54,043 bases of DNA from JBHGAV01 sp041946685 (GTDB lineage: Bacteria; Acidobacteriota; Terriglobia; Bryobacterales; Bryobacteraceae): NCBI GenBank assembly GCA_041946685.1, contig JBHGAV010000025.1, positions 1 to 54,043 on the forward strand, written 5' to 3'. The position numbers and the translations under genes are program-made. Below the pieces are notes generated by a model. It did not search any database. It was not told where the DNA came from and saw nothing but the letters and a program-made list of their open reading frames with translations. Shown here piece by piece: positions 9,633 through 18,028 of this stretch. How positions within the stretch are numbered: the stretch's first letter is position 1; each line of letters opens with the position of its first letter.

Positions 9633-9840
9633 GAAACCGACCCTTGTGTCCGAGGGTTGGGGGTTTGGACCCGCCCCGTGGAGAGTGGGCAATACATCCC
9701 CGGGAAGCAAGGAGTTTGGGGATGGGGTTCAGGGGGGTGGGTCAGCTATTGGCAGGGGGTCTTGCCATTGTGCGCCGAACGGCGGTGCGAGTGAGCCCGA
9801 GACTTGCCCTGAGCTTTGGCAGCGATCAATAGGAGGCAAA
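9633..9840 (+). other. 208-nt 5' leader of receptor gene 2
   Basis: This leader is G-rich on the coding strand (several GGGG runs between 9655 and 9760) and ends in an AGGAGG site before ATG9841. Its frame is open with the receptor gene, which can mislead gene callers into a 70-residue N-terminal extension. The extension has no signal-peptide logic and is not found in the paralogues. Confidence 0.5.
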
Positions 9841-12800
9841 ATGGGGTCTAGATTTCAATGGGGCGTTTTGATCGCCCTGGTGCTATTGTTCAATTGCGCA
9901 ACATCTGCGCAAATCCGCTCCTCGACAATTACCGGTACGGTCACCGATGCCAGCGGCGCGGTCGTGCCGGGCGCAAAGGTTGTCGTCACGGAGCAACAGA
10001 CAGGCATGGAAACCGCGACCGAGACGACGGGAGCCGGTTTATACACGGTTCCGTACCTGCCGGCGGGCACCTACACCGTTGCCGTCAACGTGTCCGGCTT
10101 CGTTCCTTACCGGCAGACTGGGGTTGTTCTCGGTGGCGCCCAGTCTGTCAAGGTCGACGTCAGCCTGAAGGTGGGCGCGGTGGAGCAGGTCATCGAGGTC
10201 GCCGCCCAGGCGGCGCAGCTTCAGACCACCAGCAGCACGGTGTCGGGTGCGGTGCAGACCCAGATGATCGATGCATTGCCCAACATCACACAGAACCCGC
10301 TGTTCTACGCTGGTTTGCAGCCGGGCGTGGTGCCCAGCAACGCCTCGCTGGATACAACCGGGATGAGTTCTTTCGGAATCGGAATGGTTGGACGGCGCCA
10401 GTTCTCCGCCCTGAGCGTCAGCGGCGGGCGTCCGTTCACCAACGACATCCAATTGGACGGCCTACCGGTGATGGGCGGAGGCTACAACGAGACGTCGGTG
10501 GTGCCCAACACGGAAGGTCTCCGCGAGGTGCGAGTCATCGCCAACAACTTCAGCGCGGAATATGGCCGGGGCCAGTCGGTTCTGGCCATGAGCACCAAGT
10601 CGGGGACCAACGACTTCCACGGGCAAGCCACCTACATGAACCGCAACGAAGCTTTCAACGCCAATTCCTTTGCGCGCAAGAACAATAACCAGGCCAGGGA
10701 GGCCTTCAAGGTTCATGACTTCGGCGGCGCCCTCGGCGGCCGCATCATCCGAGACAAGCTCTTCTTCTTCGGCAGCTACCATGCGCTGCGCCACGACCGG
10801 GGCGGCAGTTCGCTCATGACGGTTCCCACGGCACTGGAGCGGGTGGGGAACTTCAGCAAGACGTTCATCCGGGACGAGGCCGGCCAACCGGTGGCTGCGG
10901 CAATGTTCGATCCGTTCAATGTCACCCAGCTTGGCCCGGACCTGTTCCGGCGTGCGGTGGTGCCGGGCGGAATCATCCCGAATCCGCATCCTGCTGCGCT
11001 GAAGGCCTACAGCTACTATCCCGATCCAAACCGGACCCCGGATGACGTCTTCAACACCAACAACTTCTCGGCCTACACGGTGCAGACCGTGCGGCGGCAC
11101 AACTTGAGCAACCGGATCGATCTCATGCTTGGCAAGCACTCCATCTACGGCAGCACCGGAATTTCGTGGGCGGAGATCAAGACGCCGCGCCCGTTCGGCA
11201 AATCGCCTTTCAACGGCGCTCCGGGGTCCCAGAGCGACAAGAACCCCTACGTACAGATCGGGGACACGATTGTCGTCAGCCCGACGACGGTGATTGACGT
11301 TCGCTACGGTCTCAGCCGCATTTACGCCAAGCTCGTTGCTGGTGACAAGACGGGATTCACGCCCGAGTTGTACGACCAGTTCGGCGTGCCCAGAAACCTT
11401 TACCCGATGATGCTCCGAATCGGTGCGGCGCCTGACATTGCCCCCAACTCGGCAGGCGCCGGCGTCGGCGGGGGAAGCAACTGGACCGGGCTGACCAGCG
11501 GGCTGTTCAACTCCAAGACCGAAGGGCAATTGAATCACAGCGCCACCGGAAGCATGACGAAGATCCGCGGACGCTGGACGCATAAGATCGGTGGGGAGTT
11601 CCGCAACCTCCTGTCCAATTACATGGATCCGGAGCAGCTTTCGGTAGGCTATCCTTCGACGTGGCACAGCGTCGGCGGCAATTTCAACTTCGAATACGTC
11701 ACTGCCAACGGCGGTGTGGCGGGCGACACGAAGACCAACGCGCAGCGGGGGGTCAACGCCGCCCGCATGTTCCTGGGCGGGGGGCTGTACTGGATCCGGC
11801 CGGGGATGAACGTGGATCCGGCCTTCTCGCAGAAGTATGTGGCGTTTTATAGTCAGAACGACTGGCGCGCCACCTCAAAGCTAACCCTCAACCTGGGCCT
11901 GCGTTGGGAGGTTCAGCCCGGGCCCACGGAACGCTTCAACCGCATGTCGTCCTATGACCTGGAGGCAAAGTCTCCGTTCGGCACCCAGGGTACGATTGCC
12001 TTCGTCGGCGTCGGGGGCTACAGCCGCAACCTGTGGGACACGCAGTACAACAATTGGGGTCCGCGGCTGGGCGCCGCCTACCAGTTGGACGATCGCACGG
12101 TCCTCCGCGGCGGCTTGGGCATCACCTATCTGCCCACCAGCACGGGCTACTTCCCGAGCCCCGTCGATTACGGCGCAGTCACCTTCTCGGGCGGCGTCGA
12201 TCAGATTCCGTACGGGCTGAATCCACAGGGTGTGCCGGTGGTAAAGTTCTCTGACCCGGCCCCGCTGGCGCCCGCCGTGGGTGCCGCCTTGACCAATCCG
12301 GCGGCCTGGGGCATCGGCGAATGCCGTTTCGACCGGCATTACAAGAACGGGCGTTCCACGCAGTGGAACTTCTTCATCGAGCGCAGGCTAGGCGATGCCT
12401 GGATGGTGTCGGCGGGCTACGTCGCTTCGGTGAGCCGGAACCTGATGAACCGCTCCTTCCCCATTCAGAACCAGCAGAGCATGCCTGCGGCGACGCTCGC
12501 CGAATGGCGCCAGCAGTGGATCGCCAGCAACGGGACCCTGAACCCGGCGACGCAGTTGGTGCAGAACCCCTGGCAGCCGGCGACGGGGACTCTGCTGCCG
12601 TTCAAGGGCCCGCTGGGCGCGCGCACCATTTCGCGGGAGAACACGCTGTATCCCTATCCGCTGCTGGTCGGCTCGGCGGCGGCGATCAACCTGTCCAAGG
12701 CGACGGCGGACTTTCACTCGATGCAGCTTCGCGCCAGCCGGAGCCTCACGAGGGGGCTGCTGATCGATACCCACTACACCTGGTCGAAGAACATCGACAA

Positions 12801-13596
12801 CACCGACAACATGGCCGACAACCAGGGCTTCAACGCCGGGGGCACAGTGGGCAACAACGACATCACCAACTTCAAGAAGAACCGGCACCTGGGGATGAGC
12901 GACGTTCCGCACCGCTGGGTGGCGACCGTGCTATACGAACTGCCTTTCGGCGAGGGACGGCCGCTGGATTCCGAGAACCGGGTCATCCGCGCGATTGCCG
13001 GCGGCTGGCAGACCAGCTATTCGCTGGTGGCGCAGTCGGGCACGCCGATCGCGATCAGCGGGGCCACCGATGGGGCAGTGCTTGGTCGGCCGGACCGGAT
13101 AGCCGGTGTGGCGATCGAGGTTCCCAAGGAGCTCCAGCGGTGGTATGACGGGACGACCTCGGTCACCCTGCCGAACGGCCGTGTCATCACACCCAGCAAG
13201 AACACGTTCCTGAAGTACTACTCGGGGGCTTTCCAGGGGCGCGTGGTAACGACGCCCAACGGCAGCACGGTGATTGACCGGTTCTGGTGGGGGACTGGTG
13301 CTCCGGTGTACGACGACATCCGCACGCCGGGCCGGTTCAACATCGACATGGGGCTGAGGCGTGTGTTCCGGGTCCGGGAGGGCATGAACCTGGAAGTGGG
13401 CGCGGATGCCACCAACCTGCTGAACAGCATTCAGCTTCGAGGCGGGTACACCGGCGCCCTCGGGGCCACGACCACGACAACCTCTGCCGCCCGGGGCCTC
13501 AAGCCCGGCATGGCGGGCAGCGACACGTTCGGCACCATCGGCACCACGACCTTCGATCCGCGCCAGATCACCTTGCGCGCGATTCTTCGCTTCTGA
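9841..13596 (+). CDS. Oar-like TonB-dependent receptor 2
   Basis: This 1251-aa paralogue of receptor 1 has the same order: signal peptide (MGSRFQWGVLIALVLLF to about 24), carboxypeptidase-regulatory-like domain, plug with IQLDGLPVMGGGYNE, barrel, and a C-terminal strand ending in F (AILRF). I chose ATG9841 because AGGAGG lies 5 nt upstream, the first residues match the other three receptors, and the upstream in-frame ATG at 9631 sits inside the promoter. Compared with receptor 1 it has Gly/Ser-rich loop insertions around the middle of the barrel (near GAGVGGGSNWTG). Expected in the outer membrane; ligand unknown. It is intermediate between unit 1 and the closely related units 3 and 4. Confidence 0.94.
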   Translation: MGSRFQWGVLIALVLLFNCATSAQIRSSTITGTVTDASGAVVPGAKVVVTEQQTGMETATETTGAGLYTVPYLPAGTYTVAVNVSGFVPYRQTGVVLGGAQSVKVDVSLKVGAVEQVIEVAAQAAQLQTTSSTVSGAVQTQMIDALPNITQNPLFYAGLQPGVVPSNASLDTTGMSSFGIGMVGRRQFSALSVSGGRPFTNDIQLDGLPVMGGGYNETSVVPNTEGLREVRVIANNFSAEYGRGQSVLAMSTKSGTNDFHGQATYMNRNEAFNANSFARKNNNQAREAFKVHDFGGALGGRIIRDKLFFFGSYHALRHDRGGSSLMTVPTALERVGNFSKTFIRDEAGQPVAAAMFDPFNVTQLGPDLFRRAVVPGGIIPNPHPAALKAYSYYPDPNRTPDDVFNTNNFSAYTVQTVRRHNLSNRIDLMLGKHSIYGSTGISWAEIKTPRPFGKSPFNGAPGSQSDKNPYVQIGDTIVVSPTTVIDVRYGLSRIYAKLVAGDKTGFTPELYDQFGVPRNLYPMMLRIGAAPDIAPNSAGAGVGGGSNWTGLTSGLFNSKTEGQLNHSATGSMTKIRGRWTHKIGGEFRNLLSNYMDPEQLSVGYPSTWHSVGGNFNFEYVTANGGVAGDTKTNAQRGVNAARMFLGGGLYWIRPGMNVDPAFSQKYVAFYSQNDWRATSKLTLNLGLRWEVQPGPTERFNRMSSYDLEAKSPFGTQGTIAFVGVGGYSRNLWDTQYNNWGPRLGAAYQLDDRTVLRGGLGITYLPTSTGYFPSPVDYGAVTFSGGVDQIPYGLNPQGVPVVKFSDPAPLAPAVGAALTNPAAWGIGECRFDRHYKNGRSTQWNFFIERRLGDAWMVSAGYVASVSRNLMNRSFPIQNQQSMPAATLAEWRQQWIASNGTLNPATQLVQNPWQPATGTLLPFKGPLGARTISRENTLYPYPLLVGSAAAINLSKATADFHSMQLRASRSLTRGLLIDTHYTWSKNIDNTDNMADNQGFNAGGTVGNNDITNFKKNRHLGMSDVPHRWVATVLYELPFGEGRPLDSENRVIRAIAGGWQTSYSLVAQSGTPIAISGATDGAVLGRPDRIAGVAIEVPKELQRWYDGTTSVTLPNGRVITPSKNTFLKYYSGAFQGRVVTTPNGSTVIDRFWWGTGAPVYDDIRTPGRFNIDMGLRRVFRVREGMNLEVGADATNLLNSIQLRGGYTGALGATTTTTSAARGLKPGMAGSDTFGTIGTTTFDPRQITLRAILRF

Positions 13597-13604
13597 CTCT
13601 GACT

Positions 13605-13646
13605 TTCGCGACCCGGCGGCCAAGTCTTCGGCCGCCGGGTCGCGAA
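13605..13646 (+). terminator. 17-bp inverted repeat after receptor gene 2
   Basis: A perfect stem (13605-13621 with 13630-13646, core CGACCCGGCGG / CCGCCGGGTCG) with an 8-nt loop lies 9 nt after the stop codon, followed by the T-rich GTCTTTCCTT. This is a plausible intrinsic terminator. Confidence 0.75.
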
Positions 13647-13696
13647 GGCAGTCTTTCCTTCGTCGCACCCCGGTCCTCCTCACACCCCGTGCGTTC

Positions 13697-13726
13697 TTGA
13701 CTTCTTCTCCGTCTCTGGGATAGGAT
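13697..13726 (+). promoter_or_regulatory. sigma70-type promoter of receptor gene 3
   Basis: TTGACT (13697-13702), an 18-nt spacer and TAGGAT (13721-13726), at the same distance from the start codon as in the other units. Confidence 0.7.
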
Positions 13727-13940
13727 CGACCAAGAGCTCGGGTCTTTTTTCGAAGCACTGACGGTTCGCTTCCCGACCGTTCTGGTGAGGGGTGGACCGT
13801 TTCGACAATACAGGCAGGTGAAACGCAGGGCGCCGGCTGAGTCCGGCAAGTCATTACCGCTTCAAGTCACACGGCGGGATGGCTGGAATGGGCTCGCGGG
13901 CCTGTTCCGGCCTTCAGCAGCCAATTTTCTAGGAGGCTAA
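13727..13940 (+). other. 214-nt 5' leader of receptor gene 3
   Basis: The leader ends in TTTTCTAGGAGG, so the ribosome site is joined to a TCTAG that is complementary to the CTAGA of codons 3-4. Pairing of the two would hide both the ribosome site and ATG13941. No coding frame is evident in the leader. Confidence 0.5.
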
Positions 13941-16900
13941 ATGGGGTCTAGATATTACTGGGGCGTTTTGATCGCCCTTGTCCTATTGTTCAATTTCACA
14001 ACTTATGCACAGATCCGGTCCTCGACGATCACCGGCACGGTCACGGACGCCAGCGGCGCCGTCATTCCGGGCGCACAGGTGATCGTGGCCGACCAGGCGA
14101 CCGGCGTGGAGAACAAGACCGAAACCACCGCGACCGGTCAGTTCACCGTTCCATACCTGCCGGCGGGCACCTACACGGTCTCTGTGTCGGTGGCTGGCTT
14201 CGTTCCCTACCGGCAGACGGGAATCGCGCTCACGGCCGCCCAAACGGTCAGGGTTGATGTCGGCCTGAAAGTCGGCGCGGTGGAGTCGACGATCGAGGTC
14301 GCCGCTCAGGCCGCGCAGATCCAAACCGACAGCAGCACGGTACAGGGCGCGATACAGTCCGATGTGATCGCAGCTCTGCCGAACCCGACGCAGAACCCGC
14401 TGTACTATGCGTCACTGCAAGCGGGCGTGGTTCCCCGGAACGCGACCACCGACAGCACGTCGCTGAGTAGCTTCGGCATCGGAAACAGCGGCCGGCGGCA
14501 GTGGTCCGCCATCGGCGTTAACGGCGGCCGCGCCTGGACCAACGACATCCAACTGGACGGCCTCCCCGTAATGGGCGGAGGCTATAACGAGGCCTCTGTC
14601 GTACCCAACACCGAGGGTCTGCAAGAGGTTCGCGTCATCGCCAACAACTTCAGCGCTCAGTACGGTCACGGGCAAGCGGTGCTGGCCATGAACACCCGGT
14701 CCGGCACCAACGACTTTCACGGGACGGGGACCTATCGCTTGCGCAATGAAGCGCTCAAAGCGAACACTTTCTCCAACAACGCGCAAGGGATCGCCCGGCC
14801 GCCCTTCAAGGTAAACGAGCTCGGCGGCTCGGTCGGCGGCCGCATTGTTCGCGACAAGTTGTTCTTTTTCAGCAGCTACCACTGGGTGCGTCACAATCGG
14901 GGCAATACGAATATGCTGACGGTGCCCACGCCGCTGGAGCGGCAGGGCAATTTCAGCCAGACCAAGATACGTGAGACGACGGGAGCTGCCGTTGCTGCGC
15001 AAGTCTTCGATCCGTGGAGCGTCACGCAACTGGGCCCTGACCTCTACCGGCGCGCGCCGATTCCGGGCGCGATCATTCCGAATCCGAATGCGGCCGCTCT
15101 GAAGATGTACAGCTACTATCCGGACCCGAACCGGACGCCCGACGACGTTTTCAACACCAACAACTTCCTCAGCTCCACTGTGACGACGGTCCGGCGCCAC
15201 AGCCTGAACAACCGCATCGACTACCGCATGGGCAAGCATTCCATCTACGGCAGCGGCGGCATAGCCTATGCTCCCATCAAGACGCCGCGTCCCTTTGGGA
15301 GGGCGCCGTTCAACGATGCCCCGTCCGAGACCAGCGACAAGAACCCCTATGTGCAGGTCGGCGACACGATTGTCCTTAGCCCCACCCTCGTGCTGGACGT
15401 GCGCTACGGCCTGAGCCGGGTCTACACCAAGTCGTACAGCGGCAACAAGACGGGCTTCACAGATTACGATGGCTTCGGGATGCCCGCCAACATCCGGTCG
15501 CTCATGGCCATGCCCGGTAGCGCTCCCGTGGTACAACCCAACGCATACTCCGGCGGCAACGGGGGCGGCAGCAACTGGACCGCGATCTCAGCCGGCCTGT
15601 TCGGGACCAAGAGCGAGAACCAGTCCAACCACAGCTTCACCTCCAGCGCAACGAAGATGCGCGGCTCCTGGACGCACAAGTTCGGCGTGGAGGCACGCAA
15701 CCTGCTTTCCAACTACTCCGACCTGGAGGAGTCGGCGGCCACCATCGCCGCATCCTGGTTCCATGTTGGCGGCAACTTCAATTTCGAATACACGTCCGCC
15801 GAAGGCGGTGTCGCGCCGCAGAACACGACCAACGCCCAGAAGGGCGTAAATGGTGCCGCGATGCTGCTTGGCGCACCCTCCTGGTGGATCCGGCCCGGCG
15901 CCAATGTGTTGCCGGCGTTTTCGCAGAAGTACTTCGCGTTGTATAGCCAGAACGACTGGCGCGCGACGTCAAAGCTGACCATCAACCTCGGCCTCCGCTG
16001 GGATCTTCAGCCCGGCCCCACCGAGCGGTACAACCGCATGTCCTCGGTGGACCTTGAGGTGAAGAACGCGTTTGGCACCGCCGGCGCTGTGGTGTTCCCG
16101 GGCGTTGACGGATACAGCCGCAACCTGTGGGACACCGTATACAACAACTGGGGACCGCGTCTGGGCGCCGCCTATCAGCTTGACAACGCCACCGTGCTGC
16201 GCGGCGGTTACGGAATCACGTACCTGCCCAGCAACTCCGGCTACTTCTCCGGCCCCACCGACTACGGTTCAACCAACTTCTCCAGCGGCACCATGCAGCA
16301 GCCTTATGGTTCCAGCCCGAACGGAGTGCCGGTGATCCGGTTCAGCGATTCTCATCCCCTCAGTATCGCGGTGGGCGCCGATCCGAAGGCCCCCTCGATT
16401 TACGGCGTCGCCGAGTCCAAGTTCGACCGGCACTTCAAGAACGGCCGCGCCATGCAGTGGAACTTCTTCATCGAGCGCCGGTTCGGCGGCAGTTGGTTCA
16501 CCTCCGTGGGATACAGCGCTTCCCATAGCGACCACCTGATGAACCGGAGTTTCCCGATCAACAGCTTGCAGCAGTTGTCTCAGTCCACGTTGGACTCCTG
16601 GCGGGCTCAGTACATCGCCAGCGATGGAGTCACCAACCCGGCCAATGTTCTGGTCACGAATCCCTTCCAGCCGGCCGGCGGCCCGCTGCTCAAGTTCACG
16701 GGAGCTCTGGGCGCCGCCACCTTGGCCCAGGCGAACACCTTGTACCCCTACCCGCTGCTGGGCGGTGGCATAACCATATCGAAGGCGACGGCCGATTACA
16801 ACTCATTGCAGCTCCGCCTCAGCCACGCTTTCTCCAGCGGCTTCCACATGGATGTCAATTACACCTGGTCGAAGTCGATCGACAACACCGACACCATGGA

Positions 16901-17681
16901 GGATAACCAGGGCTTCAACGCCGGCGGAACCGCAGGCAACTACGACGTGAAGAACCTGAACAACAACCGCAAGATCAGCTTCAGCGACATTCCGCACCGG
17001 CTGTCGGCGGTTGTTCTTTACGATCTGCCGTTTGGCGAAGGTAAGGCCCTGGACACCCGGAACCGGGTGGCGAGAGCCATCGCCGGAGGCTGGCAGCTAG
17101 GCTCAACGGTGATTATGCAGTCCGGCATGCCCTTCGCCATCAGCGGCGCCAATACCAACGCCGCCTACGGACACCCGGACCAGATTCCCGGCGTGGCTCT
17201 GGAAGTCCCCAAGGAACTCCAGCGCTGGTACGACGGCAAGACCACGGTGACGCTGCCAAACGGCCTGAAAGTCACCCCCAGCGTTCGCACCTACCTGAAG
17301 TACTATTCGGGCGCTTTCAGCGGGCGCGTGGTGACCACGCCCGGCGGGAAGGTTGTTCCTGACGTCTACTGGTATGGTACGGTCTGCAACACCCTGAACG
17401 AGATGCGCAACGACGGCCGGTTCAATCTGGATATGAGCCTCCGGCGCAACATCCGCATCACCGAGCGGTACAACCTGGAACTGTCGGCCGAAGCTGTGAA
17501 CGTACTGAACCACACTCAGTTCAACGGCGCGTACACCGGCAATCTGGGAAGCACCAACACGGCTACGAACGCCACCACGGGCCTTAAGCCCGGCATGGGC
17601 TCAAGCAGCACATTCGGCACTAAGGGCAACGGCACCTTCGATCCCCGCGAAGTGATCCTCAACCTCAGGTTCCGCTTCTGA
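13941..17681 (+). CDS. Oar-like TonB-dependent receptor 3
   Basis: This 1246-aa receptor has the family layout: signal peptide (1-24), carboxypeptidase-regulatory-like domain (TITGTVTDASGAVIPGAQV), plug domain, long barrel, terminal RFRF. AGGAGG lies 6 nt before ATG13941. It is nearly identical to receptor 4 over the N-terminal third and over the last ~100 residues (for example VYWYGTVCNTLNEMRNDGRF), and differs mostly in the central barrel and in predicted loops. That pattern fits a recent duplication with ligand-contacting loops diverging, or gene conversion of the ends. Ligand unknown. Confidence 0.95.
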   Translation: MGSRYYWGVLIALVLLFNFTTYAQIRSSTITGTVTDASGAVIPGAQVIVADQATGVENKTETTATGQFTVPYLPAGTYTVSVSVAGFVPYRQTGIALTAAQTVRVDVGLKVGAVESTIEVAAQAAQIQTDSSTVQGAIQSDVIAALPNPTQNPLYYASLQAGVVPRNATTDSTSLSSFGIGNSGRRQWSAIGVNGGRAWTNDIQLDGLPVMGGGYNEASVVPNTEGLQEVRVIANNFSAQYGHGQAVLAMNTRSGTNDFHGTGTYRLRNEALKANTFSNNAQGIARPPFKVNELGGSVGGRIVRDKLFFFSSYHWVRHNRGNTNMLTVPTPLERQGNFSQTKIRETTGAAVAAQVFDPWSVTQLGPDLYRRAPIPGAIIPNPNAAALKMYSYYPDPNRTPDDVFNTNNFLSSTVTTVRRHSLNNRIDYRMGKHSIYGSGGIAYAPIKTPRPFGRAPFNDAPSETSDKNPYVQVGDTIVLSPTLVLDVRYGLSRVYTKSYSGNKTGFTDYDGFGMPANIRSLMAMPGSAPVVQPNAYSGGNGGGSNWTAISAGLFGTKSENQSNHSFTSSATKMRGSWTHKFGVEARNLLSNYSDLEESAATIAASWFHVGGNFNFEYTSAEGGVAPQNTTNAQKGVNGAAMLLGAPSWWIRPGANVLPAFSQKYFALYSQNDWRATSKLTINLGLRWDLQPGPTERYNRMSSVDLEVKNAFGTAGAVVFPGVDGYSRNLWDTVYNNWGPRLGAAYQLDNATVLRGGYGITYLPSNSGYFSGPTDYGSTNFSSGTMQQPYGSSPNGVPVIRFSDSHPLSIAVGADPKAPSIYGVAESKFDRHFKNGRAMQWNFFIERRFGGSWFTSVGYSASHSDHLMNRSFPINSLQQLSQSTLDSWRAQYIASDGVTNPANVLVTNPFQPAGGPLLKFTGALGAATLAQANTLYPYPLLGGGITISKATADYNSLQLRLSHAFSSGFHMDVNYTWSKSIDNTDTMEDNQGFNAGGTAGNYDVKNLNNNRKISFSDIPHRLSAVVLYDLPFGEGKALDTRNRVARAIAGGWQLGSTVIMQSGMPFAISGANTNAAYGHPDQIPGVALEVPKELQRWYDGKTTVTLPNGLKVTPSVRTYLKYYSGAFSGRVVTTPGGKVVPDVYWYGTVCNTLNEMRNDGRFNLDMSLRRNIRITERYNLELSAEAVNVLNHTQFNGAYTGNLGSTNTATNATTGLKPGMGSSSTFGTKGNGTFDPREVILNLRFRF

Positions 17682-17693
17682 CCTCACGCCTTT

Positions 17694-17729
17694 GTGGCCC
17701 GGCGGCCCCGTTCTTTGCCGCCGGGCCAC
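17694..17729 (+). terminator. inverted repeat after receptor gene 3
   Basis: A perfect 13-bp stem GTGGCCCGGCGGC (17694-17706) with GCCGCCGGGCCAC (17717-17729), 10-nt loop, followed by GTTATT. Its core matches the repeats after receptors 1 and 2. Confidence 0.7.
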
Positions 17730-17786
17730 GTTATTAGACTCCCGCCACTCTCACTCGCGGGTGGCGCCCACAAATCCCCACTAGTA

Positions 17787-17815
17787 TTGACTTCTCCTTG
17801 GTGCGGACGTAGCAT
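17787..17815 (+). promoter_or_regulatory. sigma70-type promoter of receptor gene 4
   Basis: TTGACT (17787-17792), 17-nt spacer, TAGCAT (17810-17815). The downstream half of the spacer differs from unit 3 although the genes are close relatives. Confidence 0.7.
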
Positions 17816-18028
17816 TAATCAGACAATTGAGTCTCTTTTCTCCGTGCGAGGGCTTCCAAGGATCGCGCCTAGTTGAGGGGCGAACCCCTTCGCACGGAAT
17901 TGGCGGTCGCCGGGCAGCAGCGGCGGCAGCCCGGCCTCGGAAGTCCTGCTGCGATGCGCGGCTAGGCAGTGCGAATGCGCATTAGGCTGGTACTAGTTTT
18001 GGCGGCGGCTGCCGCCATTGGAGGCAAG
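17816..18028 (+). other. 213-nt 5' leader of receptor gene 4
   Basis: The leader holds a 7-bp hairpin TGGCGGC-GGCT-GCCGCCA (about 18000-18017) immediately before the ribosome site GGAGG, and an ACTAG upstream of it that could pair with CTAGA of codons 3-4. A 20-codon open extension (from ATG17969) is in frame with the receptor but is not conserved in the paralogues. Confidence 0.5.

Noticed and set aside
9631..9840. N-terminal extension of receptor 2 starting at ATG9631
   Set aside because: The ATG lies within the -10 box, the extension lacks signal-peptide features and is not shared by the paralogues.
17969..18028. N-terminal extension of receptor 4 starting at ATG17969
   Set aside because: The start at 18029 has the ribosome site and matches the other three receptors; the extension is unique to this copy.
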